From Blautia sp. SC05B48 (lineage in GTDB: Bacteria; Bacillota; Clostridia; Lachnospirales; Lachnospiraceae): 64,000 bases of DNA. The stretch's first letter is position 1. Each line of letters opens with the position of its first letter. The stretch lies in the NCBI RefSeq assembly GCF_005848555.1, contig NZ_CP040518.1, positions 867,001-931,000 on the forward strand. The letters are read 5' to 3'. Below the pieces are notes generated by a model, which was given only the letters and a program-made list of their open reading frames with translations, was not told the origin of the DNA and ran no database searches. Positions 19,250-27,149 of the stretch are shown piece by piece. The translations under genes were made by a program, and so were the position numbers.

Positions 19250-19739
19250 GAGGATCACCTGCTCCTTCTAAAAACTGGTCATATAGGGACATATCCTGTG
19301 CTTCGTCGTTCTTTTTTCCCATGATTCTGGATGCTGCATCCATTGCCAGCTCAGCCACTTTGCCTTCCATCGCTTTCATAGCAGCTTCCTGCTCAGTGCT
19401 GATGTCTCTTCTTGCTTTCTCAAGAATCTGGCCAGCCTGATCATTAGCTCTCTTCACGATGCTGTCTGCCTGTACTTTTGCCTCGTCCTTAGCCTGCTCT
19501 ACAATACTGAAGGATTCCTCCTTCGCAGATTTCAGTGCATCCTCATACTGTCCTTTCAGCTGGTTTGCTTCAGTGGTTGTCTTCTCTGCTGAAGCAAACT
19601 GCTCATCGATCATGGCTTTTCTTTTCTCCATAACACCAATGATCGGGCCGAAAAGGAACTTCTTCATTAAAAGATAAAGAACGATCAGGTTTATAATAGT
19701 AAAGACAAGGTTGATATCAATTTTAATCACCTGGTCCAC
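19230..19739 (-). CDS. atpF: F-type ATP synthase b subunit
   Basis: A 169-residue peripheral-stalk subunit. One N-terminal membrane helix (about 9-28, LVFTIINLIVLYLLMKKFLF) is followed by a long charged helix rich in A/E/K/Q that forms the right-handed coiled coil. Length and layout are standard. The start is GTG (a second in-frame GTG follows three codons later). It overlaps atpH by 20 nt, which suggests coupled translation. Confidence 0.93.
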   Translation of the reverse strand: MDQVIKIDINLVFTIINLIVLYLLMKKFLFGPIIGVMEKRKAMIDEQFASAEKTTTEANQLKGQYEDALKSAKEESFSIVEQAKDEAKVQADSIVKRANDQAGQILEKARRDISTEQEAAMKAMEGKVAELAMDAASRIMGKKNDEAQDMSLYDQFLEGAGDPHDRDVH

Positions 19740-19780
19740 CTGCCTCTCTTAATCCTGAATTAGTATCTCGTCTTTACCTA

Positions 19781-19999
19781 TTAGCCAAGCATGATGATGA
19801 TCAGAAGACCGATTACGAAACCGTAAATAGCTGTTGCCTCTGCAAGAGCACATCCAAGAAGAAGTGCTTTACTGATCTTGCTCTCTGCCTCCGGCTGTCT
19901 TGCGATAGCTTCTACTGCTTTAGATGTTGCAAGACCGATACCAATACCTGCTCCAATACCTGTAAGAACTGCGATAGCTGCACCAATTGCGATTAACAT
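19781..19999 (-). CDS. atpE: F-type ATP synthase c subunit (ring subunit)
   Basis: A 72-residue hairpin of two membrane helices with the conserved polar loop RQPEAE (34-39) and the ion-carrying Glu54 in [11 protein letters not shown]. The Gly-rich first helix [13 protein letters not shown] packs the ring. Compared with sodium-binding c subunits such as that of Ilyobacter, the expected Gln in helix 1 is Ile21 and the Ser after the Glu is Ala55, so proton coupling is more likely. AGGAGG sits 8 nt before the ATG, consistent with high expression. Confidence 0.95.
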   Translation of the reverse strand: MLIAIGAAIAVLTGIGAGIGIGLATSKAVEAIARQPEAESKISKALLLGCALAEATAIYGFVIGLLIIIMLG

Positions 20000-20061
20000 A
20001 GTTTTTTCCTCCTGTAAAATACAATTTTTTCATTTTTAGATCAAGCGGAGCTTCCGCTTCA

Positions 20062-20685
20062 CTACTCAATTGCTTCCTTGATGAACAAGGATGTTAAAAA
20101 TACAAATACATACGCCTGTATGAATCCATCGAAGAAATCAAAATACAAGCTGAATGGTATGGGAAGAATGGCCGGACAAACAAACTCCAGCAACTTCATA
20201 ACTACGAAGCTTCCCAGAACGTTACCGAACAACCGCATGCAGAGAGATGTAGGTCTGATTGCTATTTCCAGAATGTTGATCGGAAGCATGATCGGAACCG
20301 GCTCCGCAAAGCTTTTCAGGAAACCCTTCAGTCCCCTCTTATGAAAGCCTGCATACTCGATCAGAATAATGCTCATCAGCGCCAGCGCAATGGTAACATT
20401 CATGTCCTTCGTTGGTGGTGTAAAACCAAATACGCCTGCGATATTGGCTATTCCGATGTAGATTACGGTTGACATCAAATAAGGCACATACTGTTTGCCT
20501 TCTTCTCCAAGGATACCCATGAAGAAATCCTGAAGAAAACTTACCCCGGTTTCCAGAAGCAGCTGCTTCTTACCCGGATTTTCCACACTGAGATTCCGAA
20601 CTAAGATCAGAGACAGAATCACAAGAACCGCCATGATGACCCATGTGACTACCACACATTCTGCAATTGGTATTCCACCAAACAC
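20062..20685 (-). CDS. atpB: F-type ATP synthase a subunit
   Basis: At least 207 residues and five to six membrane helices. The essential stator Arg lies in SLCMRLFGNVLGSFVV (about 150). The C-terminal helix FDGFIQAYVFVFLTSLFI carries the conserved Gln. It forms the ion path next to the c ring. The start is unclear. GTG 20685 has no ribosome site, while a strong AAAAGGAGGG lies about 70 nt upstream. The in-frame sequence between (ending LAEELNSKTAFTIP) looks like the missing N-terminus of family members. Only non-AUG codons (for example CTG 20727) are available there. It is the first gene of the operon, and there is no atpI. Confidence 0.9.
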   Translation of the reverse strand: MFGGIPIAECVVVTWVIMAVLVILSLILVRNLSVENPGKKQLLLETGVSFLQDFFMGILGEEGKQYVPYLMSTVIYIGIANIAGVFGFTPPTKDMNVTIALALMSIILIEYAGFHKRGLKGFLKSFAEPVPIMLPINILEIAIRPTSLCMRLFGNVLGSFVVMKLLEFVCPAILPIPFSLYFDFFDGFIQAYVFVFLTSLFIKEAIE

Positions 20686-20823
20686 CGGAATGGTAAAGGC
20701 TGTCTTACTGTTTAGCTCTTCTGCCAGTGTACTTGATAAATCTCCCGTTTTTCTCCCTCCTTTTCTCTTGGCGCTGATCGCATCTTTTTATAATTGGTAT
20801 GACCACGCCTTGTAGTTGACTTT

Positions 20824-20851
20824 ATTTTACTCCGCATTTCCAGAATGTCAA
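20824..20851 (-). promoter_or_regulatory. Promoter of the atp operon
   Basis: On the minus strand a perfect TTGACA (20846-20851), a 16-nt spacer and TAAAAT (20824-20829). Start predicted near 20817, giving a leader of about 130 nt to the GTG of atpB or about 90 nt to CTG 20727. The AAAAGGAGGG ribosome site is in this leader. Confidence 0.7.
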
Positions 20852-20924
20852 TATTATTTTTGCCTGTTTTGTACAAAAAAGAATCTGTTTTTTATACAAA
20901 ATACACAATTTATTTTGATTGACC

Positions 20925-21899
20925 TTAATCCGACTTTCTGCGTACAGATACCTCTCCATAAGAAAGCAGGGTTTCTGAACCATCCTGTTCTCTTACAAGA
21001 AGCCTTCCATCTGGTGCTATAGATTCTGCATAAGCTTCCCTTGTACACTGTCCGTCTGTGATCACGATCATGTTTCCAGGAATGATATTATTTTCTGTAT
21101 ATTCTCTGGAAAGTCCCGGAGTCTCCACTTCCATAAGAAGCTGATTGACGATCTCCGCCACAAGAATACTGCAGTTTATATGCTCTGCGTCCTTCCTGTT
21201 TTCAAATAATGCTCCAGCCGTTTCCTGTATATCTTCAGGAAACCCATCTTCCGGCATATACAGATTCAAACCAATTCCTACAACTGCAAACTCAATGTTC
21301 CCACTTTCAAAGTCTGTAACAGCCTCTGTCAGTATCCCACACACTTTCTTATTATGAAGATACAGATCATTGACCCATTTGATCCCAAGGTCGATCCCGC
21401 AGATTTTCTTCACTGCACGGCACACTGCAGTTGCCGCCGCTGTAGTGATCAGGAGTCCTTCCTTCAGAGTCCGGTCCGGTCTTAGAACGATACTCATATA
21501 AAGTCCTGCATTTTCAGGAGAATAAAAACTTCGGCCTCTTCGGCCTCTTCCGCTTTTCTGTCTGCGCGCCAGTATCAGTGCACCATGACCTGCTTCTCCT
21601 GAAAATGCAGCCTCCTTGGCTGCCCGGTTTGTAGAATCCAGTTCTCTGTATATTTTTACAGGGACATCCGGATGATCGAGGTAAAGCCGTATTCCTTCTT
21701 CCGATAAACGGCTGCCTCCTCGAAGCACATAGCCTTTGTTTGGTCCAGCTTCTATGGTATATCCCTCTTCACGAAGGGATTTCACAGCTTTCCAGATGGC
21801 TGCCCTTGTGCAGTTTAGTTCTGCTGCTGCCGCCTCTCCGGATATCAGTTCATTCTCGTGCTGCTCCAGAAGCTTCAGCATTCTTGCTTTTACAGTCAT
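20925..21899 (-). CDS. birA: Bifunctional biotin-protein ligase / biotin operon repressor
   Basis: A 324-residue class II BirA. The N-terminal winged helix (about 1-65, with CTRAAIWKAVKSLREEGYTIEA) binds DNA. The ligase core has the biotinyl-AMP loop SGRGRRGRSF (about 115-124) and KWVNDLYL, and an SH3-like C-terminal domain follows. It biotinylates carriers such as the BCCP encoded at 55.4 kb and can repress biotin genes, none of which are in this window. The gene has its own promoter 60-90 nt upstream. The ATG is preceded by GGTGAAG. Confidence 0.93.
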   Translation of the reverse strand: MTVKARMLKLLEQHENELISGEAAAAELNCTRAAIWKAVKSLREEGYTIEAGPNKGYVLRGGSRLSEEGIRLYLDHPDVPVKIYRELDSTNRAAKEAAFSGEAGHGALILARRQKSGRGRRGRSFYSPENAGLYMSIVLRPDRTLKEGLLITTAAATAVCRAVKKICGIDLGIKWVNDLYLHNKKVCGILTEAVTDFESGNIEFAVVGIGLNLYMPEDGFPEDIQETAGALFENRKDAEHINCSILVAEIVNQLLMEVETPGLSREYTENNIIPGNMIVITDGQCTREAYAESIAPDGRLLVREQDGSETLLSYGEVSVRRKSD

Positions 21900-21961
21900 A
21901 TCTTCACCGTCCGTAATCTGCCTGAAATGGCAAAATTTATTCCCTCCTAAGAGTCGAAAGC

Positions 21962-21990
21962 ATTATAGCACTTAAACATCGCAATGTCTA
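21962..21990 (-). promoter_or_regulatory. Promoter of birA
   Basis: On the minus strand TAGACA (21985-21990), a 17-nt spacer and a perfect TATAAT (21962-21967). Start predicted near 21955. An AGGAGGG with a TTG-initiated nine-codon reading frame lies in the leader before the birA ATG. Confidence 0.6.
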
Positions 21991-22113
21991 TTATCTTTTT
22001 CACATATGCTATCTATATTATTTTTATATTTCAGTTACAGTTATTATATAATTTTTCTCATTTTTGTCTGTTTTCATTTATTTTTTTATATATTATTTCT
22101 GTTGAAAATCTGC

Positions 22114-22141
22114 AGACTCAGGAGTGAATTTTCCTGAATCT
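22114..22141 (-). terminator. Probable terminator after the WYL regulator gene
   Basis: On the minus strand AGATTCAGGA-N8-TCCTGAGTCT forms a 10-bp stem (one G-U). The following sequence is only moderately U-rich, so efficiency is uncertain. It lies 35 nt after the stop of the WYL gene. Confidence 0.45.
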
Positions 22142-22175
22142 TTATTATATACAGATTTTCTTTATCATATATTTA

Positions 22176-23162
22176 TCATTTGTAATTAGAAAGACTTTTC
22201 TCAAGAAATTCCCGGTACTTATCGCGAACCTCATCCGGTGACGCGATCACCGCATCCGGGCCAAGACTGGCTATCCAGCCAAAGAACTGGTCACTGATAT
22301 TTACACGAACCAGTGTTTTGAAATGTTCAGGATCCTTCCTGTGTATCATAATATCTCTGCCAAACCGATCCAGCACCACCCCGACTAAGCGGTTATGTGC
22401 TTCCAGACATATGGTTTTCTCTTTTCCGCCAAACATCCCGAAGGTCCTGGATGTCAGCTCTCCTATATCATAATTCTCAAAAAATCCTCTGCCGCATCGC
22501 ACTTCCTTCTCTATACGGATCTGCTGGAGTTTATCTACCTGATACTGCTTAACCCTTCCACACTTCTCGTCATAAGTGATCAGATAATACTCCTCATTCT
22601 GCCATACAAGTCCCCAAGGACTGACCGAATATCGTTCCCCCTCATTCTCCGGACACAGCTTCTTCTCCACAGTCCATTCACAATACTGAAAAGAAATCTG
22701 CCTGTCTTCAGTTAATGCACGCTGGATCATATCAATACTGTAATACACATTCTCGTTTATAGTCCGGATACTGTTCTCTGCAAATCCCTGTCGCCGCAGC
22801 TGTCTGGACTCATAAACACTGGCAAGGCTCTCCAGCTTCCTGATCAGCTGTCGGGATTTCCCATTGGTGATACATCTGGAGGACTGTACTGCATCCACCA
22901 GAAGTCTCAGCTCCGGAAGCTCAAATTCCCGGCTGGCAAGATAAAAACCGGCCGGGTGCTCCCGCCGGTTCAGGATATCCATTCCAAAATTCCGCAGGGT
23001 TTCAATATCATCATAGACAGTCTTACGCTCTGCACTGATTCCCAGACTATTCAGATAGGAGATCAGCTCCTTCACAGACATCGGATGCTCTTCGTCCGTC
23101 TGTTCCAGAAAAATGCGCATCAGATATAAAATTTTAATCTTCTGGTTAAAGACCCTTGGCAT
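22176..23162 (-). CDS. WYL-domain transcriptional regulator
   Basis: A 328-residue protein. The N-terminal winged helix-turn-helix (about 1-65, KIKILYLMRIFLEQTDEEHPMSVKEL region and ERKTVYDDIETLR) is of the DeoR/HTH_11 type. The WYL domain (about 140-230) contains the YSVSPWGLVWQNEEYYLITYDEK segment that names the family, and a C-terminal WCX-like extension follows. WYL proteins act as ligand-sensing regulators, often binding nucleic-acid or nucleotide ligands. The gene is 19 nt behind a small membrane-protein gene whose promoter is surrounded by repeated half-sites, so autoregulation is likely. Confidence 0.87.
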   Translation of the reverse strand: MPRVFNQKIKILYLMRIFLEQTDEEHPMSVKELISYLNSLGISAERKTVYDDIETLRNFGMDILNRREHPAGFYLASREFELPELRLLVDAVQSSRCITNGKSRQLIRKLESLASVYESRQLRRQGFAENSIRTINENVYYSIDMIQRALTEDRQISFQYCEWTVEKKLCPENEGERYSVSPWGLVWQNEEYYLITYDEKCGRVKQYQVDKLQQIRIEKEVRCGRGFFENYDIGELTSRTFGMFGGKEKTICLEAHNRLVGVVLDRFGRDIMIHRKDPEHFKTLVRVNISDQFFGWIASLGPDAVIASPDEVRDKYREFLEKSLSNYK

Positions 23163-23181
23163 CCTCTCTCCCTCCGTTCTT

Positions 23182-23436
23182 CTACTTGTCTGTCAGTGAT
23201 GCCACCACTGCAAAATATAATACCATGAATGACAATACAACGGCAACGATATCTGCTCCACGGAAATCAAAATTAAACAGCATTGCCCCGCCAAGCATAA
23301 TCTCCATTGTAAGAAGTGCGCCCAGTACCATTGCCATTCCTGAAGAAAGCTTCTGTCTGCCGCAATGTCCGTTCTCAGCATCCACATATCTTCCTTCTGC
23401 CAATACTGCCTTCCTGCTGCTCTCTGTATTCCACAT
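23182..23436 (-). CDS. Small two-helix membrane protein
   Basis: An 84-residue protein with a soluble N-terminal 30 residues and two membrane helices (about 33-55, MAMVLGALLTMEIMLGGAML; about 61-80, IVAVVLSFMVLYFAVVASL). No family was recognised. The start is the ATG 9 nt behind AGGGAGG; an ATG three codons upstream abuts the ribosome site. It is the first gene of an operon with the WYL regulator, so it may be the regulator's target or partner. Confidence 0.65.
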   Translation of the reverse strand: MWNTESSRKAVLAEGRYVDAENGHCGRQKLSSGMAMVLGALLTMEIMLGGAMLFNFDFRGADIVAVVLSFMVLYFAVVASLTDK

Positions 23437-23456
23437 AAGATCCATCCTCCCTGTCC

Positions 23457-23597
23457 TATGTTCGTCTCACGTTTTATCGAACATATTTTCCAAACATATT
23501 TTCTGTATGTTTGCATTATAGCTCATTTTTAGTCCAATAAAACGGTATAAATATGGTTTTTCCGAACATTTGTTTATTTTATACAAAAATATGTTCG
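23457..23597 (-). promoter_or_regulatory. Promoter with six CGAACATA-type half-sites
   Basis: On the minus strand a perfect -10 TATAAT lies at 23515-23520 with a poor -35. Around it are six half-sites: TATGTTCG (23457-23464), CGAACATA (23478-23485), CAAACATA (23491-23498), TATGTTTG (23506-23513), CGAACAT (23563-23569) and TATGTTCG (23590-23597). Three inverted pairs have spacers of 13, 7 and 20 nt. The 7-nt pair begins at the predicted transcription start. The half-sites resemble Gram-positive LexA halves but lack LexA spacing. The WYL regulator encoded downstream is the likeliest binder. Confidence 0.55.
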
Positions 23598-23686
23598 TCT
23601 TTAAGATCCGCAAAAAAGAATGCTGCATCCGGCACTTCTGTTGCATCCGAAGTAAAATCATCTCCGGTTTCCTTTTCTGTGGTTAT

Positions 23687-23708
23687 TGTTCACTCCGTTC
23701 TCAGTAAC
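23687..23708 (+). repeat. Copy of a 22-nt word repeated at 50665-50686
   Basis: These 22 nt are identical, in opposite orientation, to 50665-50686. They start TGTTCACTCCG and end CTCAGTAAC. Both copies are intergenic. This copy lacks the large central palindrome of the other and is probably a fragment of the same dispersed element. Confidence 0.55.
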
Positions 23709-23744
23709 TACTTTTCGTGAACTGCCCAGGATATTCTGACCAAA

Positions 23745-23771
23745 GAAAAAAGCCTGCCATATATGACAGAC
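23745..23771 (-). terminator. Terminator of lrgAB
   Basis: On the minus strand GTCTGTC-ATATAT-GGCAGGC (7-bp stem with G-U pairs) is followed by TTTTTT. It lies about 57 nt after the lrgB stop. Confidence 0.65.
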
Positions 23772-23827
23772 CTTTCACACATTTTTATTCTTCTATGGAT
23801 TTAACTTTAACACCGATAAATGAATAT

Positions 23828-24520
23828 TTACATCATTCCCGCAAACACCGATGCGCCGACAACCGTAAGCAATCCGGCAACTGCAATGGCAAGGCTGCTC
23901 ATGGCTCCTTCTACCGGGCCAAGCTCCATGGCTTTGGCTGTTCCGATAGCATGGGCAGATGTTCCAAGTCCAAGACCCTTTGCGATCGGCTCCTCGATCT
24001 TTGCGATCTTGTAGACAACCTCTGCGAGCATATTTCCCAGAACTCCTGTGATGATGATCACGGCAACGGTGATGGTCACGATACCGCCAAGCTCCTCGGA
24101 AACACCCATTCCGATGGCGGTTGTGATAGACTTCGGAAGCATAGTGACATATTCCTGATGATCAAAGCCAAACAATTTCGCCATAAGCAGAATGCTGCAA
24201 AGCCCGGCCAGCGTTCCGGAAAAGATCCCGGCAGCCACTGCCTTGAGATTTTTTTTCAGCAGATGGATCTGCTCATAAAGGGGCACTGCCAGACAGACTG
24301 TTGCCGGGGTCAGCAGATAGCTGATATATTTTCCACCTTCATTGTAATCATCATAATCAATATGGAAGAGCAAAAGAACACCGATAACACAGATGATGGA
24401 GATCAAAAGCGGATTAAAGATCGCCATTTTAAACTTTTTTTTCAGGATCAGACCGATCTCATAGGCGATCAGACTTATCATTGCTCCGAAAAATGCGGAG
24501 TTTTTTATGAATTCCATCAT
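23828..24520 (-). CDS. lrgB: LrgB-family membrane protein (CidB/LrgB)
   Basis: A 230-residue integral membrane protein with about seven hydrophobic helices. It carries the conserved LrgB core LPKSITTAIGMGVSEELGG (about 128-146) and GLGTSAHAIGTAKAMELGPVEGAMSSLA (about 183-210). LrgB/CidB proteins act with small LrgA/CidA holin-like partners in autolysis control and, in some bacteria, pyruvate or glycolate transport. The start overlaps the lrgA stop by 4 nt (ATGA). Confidence 0.9.
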   Translation of the reverse strand: MMEFIKNSAFFGAMISLIAYEIGLILKKKFKMAIFNPLLISIICVIGVLLLFHIDYDDYNEGGKYISYLLTPATVCLAVPLYEQIHLLKKNLKAVAAGIFSGTLAGLCSILLMAKLFGFDHQEYVTMLPKSITTAIGMGVSEELGGIVTITVAVIIITGVLGNMLAEVVYKIAKIEEPIAKGLGLGTSAHAIGTAKAMELGPVEGAMSSLAIAVAGLLTVVGASVFAGMM

Positions 24521-24879
24521 TTTTCAGTTCCTCTCTTTCCCATACGAATCACTCCCTGTGTTACTTTTCCTGTTACGACCATTACGATCACCGTGCTGAT
24601 AAACGTCATGATGAGAACCGGTACACAGATCGGTTTCAGAGTGCTCCAGGCTGTGATCAGTCCCACACCTGCCGGTACAAACATCACCGGCATGATCTCA
24701 ACCAGAAAATCTGCCGCACCTTTGACCTGATCCAGCTTCAGAATACCTGTGAGCAAAGCCACCAGCATAATGATCAGTCCATAGACACTGGCCGGTACCG
24801 GAAGTGGAAGAAAGGTTTTCAGTAATTCTCCAATGACGGAAATCAACAGGATGATGCTAAACTGCTGCACATGCTTCAT
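24517..24879 (-). CDS. lrgA: LrgA/CidA holin-like protein
   Basis: A 120-residue protein with four membrane helices and the LrgA signature LPLPVPASVYGLIIMLVALLTG (about 24-45). It then has EIMPVMFVPAGVGLI. It is the small partner of LrgB. The start is the ATG 7 nt behind AGGAGGG; an in-frame upstream ATG lies inside the probable leader. No LytSR-type regulator is next to the pair. A palindrome lies in the leader instead. Confidence 0.9.
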   Translation of the reverse strand: MKHVQQFSIILLISVIGELLKTFLPLPVPASVYGLIIMLVALLTGILKLDQVKGAADFLVEIMPVMFVPAGVGLITAWSTLKPICVPVLIMTFISTVIVMVVTGKVTQGVIRMGKRGTEK

Positions 24880-24940
24880 GTTGCATCCCTCCTGATTCAT
24901 GTAAAGCGCATATTCACACTCTGCGCTCAAACGAATTTTG

Positions 24941-24963
24941 CAAAAGTGGTAAGACCACTTTTG
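24941..24963. promoter_or_regulatory. Palindrome in the lrgAB leader
   Basis: CAAAAGTGGT (24941-24950) and ACCACTTTTG (24954-24963) are perfect 10-bp arms around AAG. It lies between the predicted lrgAB start and the ATG. On the lrgAB strand it is not followed by a U-tract, so an operator or mRNA hairpin is more likely than a terminator. Confidence 0.55.
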
Positions 24964-24979
24964 TTTTAAACGTTTTCTA

Positions 24980-25007
24980 ATTATACGCTACAAATCCAAA
25001 ATTACAA
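24980..25007 (-). promoter_or_regulatory. Promoter of lrgAB
   Basis: On the minus strand TTGTAA (25002-25007), a 16-nt spacer and a perfect TATAAT (24980-24985). Start predicted near 24973, about 10 nt before the palindrome 24941-24963. Confidence 0.6.
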
Positions 25008-25110
25008 GGATTGTATCCAATAAAATACAAAAAATCCTTTTATGCATCAGCGTATTCCAGTAATCCCCAGAAACATATCCGCGCAAAAGGATCTTTAAAC
25101 AAAATTTTTA

Positions 25111-25578
25111 TCATTTTCCGGAATTCTCCGCCAAAATAATTTTTTCCACCTGATATTTTCCATCCTCTACAGTCATCACCGCCATGGTAACCTCCCCGCC
25201 AAAGCGGCTTCTTCCACAGCTTCCCGGATTCAGCCACAGTCTGTCATCGATCATCTTCTCGAAATATTTGTGAGTATGCCCGAAGATGACCACCTGGGTG
25301 TCCCCCAGCTCCCATGCAATGTCTTTTTTGTTATGGACCATAAAAAATTTCACGCCGCCAATGGTAAAGCTTAGACTGGTGCGGAGATTTTCCGCCCAGT
25401 CTTTATCATTATTTCCACGGACCACATAGAGATTCCCCATGGAACGCAGTACATCCAGGATCTCGTCTTTATTGACATCTCCGGCATGGAGGATATACTT
25501 ACAGTCTTTTAAGATTTCCAGTACCTCAGGCCGCAGAAGGCCGTGAGTGTCTGATATGATGCCTATTTTTTCTTTCAT
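25111..25578 (-). CDS. YfcE/MJ0936-type metallophosphoesterase
   Basis: A 155-residue calcineurin-like phosphodiesterase. Metal-binding motifs in order: GIISDTHG (D-x-H), HAGDV (GD), RGNND (GN-D), MVHN, and FGHTH near the C-terminus. The compact length fits the YfcE/MJ0936 phosphodiesterase family, whose natural substrate is unclear. The start is the ATG of MKEKIGII behind AGGATAG; ten upstream in-frame codons are not family-like. It is probably a single gene. Confidence 0.88.
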   Translation of the reverse strand: MKEKIGIISDTHGLLRPEVLEILKDCKYILHAGDVNKDEILDVLRSMGNLYVVRGNNDKDWAENLRTSLSFTIGGVKFFMVHNKKDIAWELGDTQVVIFGHTHKYFEKMIDDRLWLNPGSCGRSRFGGEVTMAVMTVEDGKYQVEKIILAENSGK

Positions 25579-25764
25579 GATCTCTATCCTGCTCCAATCC
25601 TTTATCATTATCGCCTTTTACCTTTTGCAGCTCACGCTATGACCGGCAATACTCTTCACAATACATAAATATTTAACAGCTACTTCTTTTCACACCATTT
25701 CAGAAATTTTCTTAATTGGATCAAGCCGATATTCGCAACCTCGCCGGGAACTTACCTGATTCGG

Positions 25765-26997
25765 TTAAAACAATTCTATTTTTCCATATTCTCCGTCAAA
25801 TCCCGGTTTCCGCACAACTTCACCTGCACGAAGCTGCCGGATGCCTTCCGCCAGAACTTCTCCACCGGCTTTTCGGATATCTTCCGGCGGAATCTCTCTC
25901 AATATGGTAAATTCCGCACCCAGTTTTTCAAGCAACGCCTCGTACTGTCCCTGAACTTTTTTGCTTGCCGTGGAAAATCCCACACATGCGGAGATCACCT
26001 CCGGCAGCGGCATCAGGCTTTCATATGGGCGGCCGCTTTCCGGCATGGCCGCTGAACTCTCGTCACGATCAGATAACTGCAGGATCCTGTGATCCACACC
26101 CATGGTCAGCTTCTTTCCGCAGACCGGGCAGATACCGTTATACATCTCTGATTCTTTCGGACTCAGGCACACGCCGCACTTCCGGTGCCCGTCGAAATGA
26201 TATTTTCCCTCTTCCGGAAAAAATTCAATCGTCCCTTCAAGACCTTTTCCGTTCTGCACTGCATCCCACAATCCCTGATAGGAAAGCTCTATATCCAGAA
26301 GATCCGCCTCCCTTCCAAGCTTGGACGGTGAATGTGCATCCGAATGAGACACCAGCTGATAGCCATCCAGTGCCGATATCTGCCAGTTCATTGACGGATC
26401 TGAAGAAAGTCCTGTCTCCAGTGCATGGATGTAAGGTGTCAGTTCTTCAAAACAATCTTCTATGGTGTCAAATCCGGACTTTGCCCCAAACAGGGAAAAA
26501 TGTGGGGTCCAGATATGCGCGGGGATATAGATACCCTCCTCACTGACCTCCAGCATCATTTCCAGAAGATCATGACAGGGCAGCCCCAAAATAGGACGTC
26601 CGTCTGAATGGATATTTCCAATCTTTTCCAGCCTTGCGGCAAAAGCATCTGCCTTATCGAATCCCGGAAGCAGGATCAGGCTGTGCACCTTCCTGGTTTT
26701 TCCGCCTTTTTTATAGATGGAACTGATCTCACCGGACAATACAAACCTGGGTGCTTTTCCAGGATAGCGTGCCGCCTCCGGCAAAACATATTCATCTTTC
26801 AGCCGGAACAGTCCCTGTTCCGCAGGGATCAGCTTCGTCTTCAACTCCTGCCGCCAGATGGGATGTGTCATATCTCCGGTTCCAAGGAGTGTGATACCTT
26901 TTTTCCGCGCCCAGAGATCCAGCATCTCAGGCGTGCCATCTTTGCTGGTTGCCATGGAATATCTGGAATGTATGTGCAAGTCTGCGATCTGTTTCAA
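25765..26997 (-). CDS. PHP-domain endonuclease Q-family protein
   Basis: A 410-residue protein starting IADLHIHSRYSMATSKD, the metal-binding N-terminus of PHP phosphoesterases. It later has a VSHSDAHSPSKLGRE motif (Asp/His ligands, about 225). A C-terminal zinc ribbon CGVC...CPVC (about 275-298) is typical of the endonuclease Q (TIGR00375-type) family. EndoQ enzymes nick DNA 5' of deaminated bases in archaea and some bacteria. The start is TTG, 7 nt behind AGGAGG; a 50-codon upstream extension would run through the terminator of the preceding gene and is rejected. Confidence 0.85.
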   Translation of the reverse strand: MKQIADLHIHSRYSMATSKDGTPEMLDLWARKKGITLLGTGDMTHPIWRQELKTKLIPAEQGLFRLKDEYVLPEAARYPGKAPRFVLSGEISSIYKKGGKTRKVHSLILLPGFDKADAFAARLEKIGNIHSDGRPILGLPCHDLLEMMLEVSEEGIYIPAHIWTPHFSLFGAKSGFDTIEDCFEELTPYIHALETGLSSDPSMNWQISALDGYQLVSHSDAHSPSKLGREADLLDIELSYQGLWDAVQNGKGLEGTIEFFPEEGKYHFDGHRKCGVCLSPKESEMYNGICPVCGKKLTMGVDHRILQLSDRDESSAAMPESGRPYESLMPLPEVISACVGFSTASKKVQGQYEALLEKLGAEFTILREIPPEDIRKAGGEVLAEGIRQLRAGEVVRKPGFDGEYGKIELF

Positions 26998-27057
26998 AAT
27001 TTTTCCTCCTGTATCATCTTTTCCTCTGTCCACATGTACATCCTGTCTACTTTTTTT

Positions 27058-27099
27058 AACAAAAACGCAGACAAAGAAATTACCGTCTTCTTTGTCTGC
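27058..27099 (-). terminator. Terminator of the MBL-fold gene
   Basis: The 12-bp perfect arms GCAGACAAAGAA (27067-27078) and its complement (27088-27099) are followed on the minus strand by GTTTTTG. It lies 51 nt after the MBL gene stop and before the EndoQ-like gene. Confidence 0.75.
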
Positions 27100-27149
27100 C
27101 TGAATGACCGGATCGTATATACCCCACCAGAAATCCATCTGTAACACTA

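Noticed and set aside
23457..23597. SOS (LexA) boxes
   Set aside because: The half-sites resemble CGAAC/GTTCG but no full 14-bp box with correct spacing is present and no SOS gene follows, so they are reported as half-sites of an unknown regulator.
24941..24963. Terminator in front of lrgAB
   Set aside because: The palindrome is not followed by a U-tract on the lrgAB strand; on the other strand it has T-rich flanks but no gene ends there.
26998..27147. 50-codon N-terminal extension of the endonuclease Q-like protein
   Set aside because: It would be translated through the terminator hairpin of the preceding gene and lacks family similarity; the TTG at 26997 has an ideal AGGAGG.
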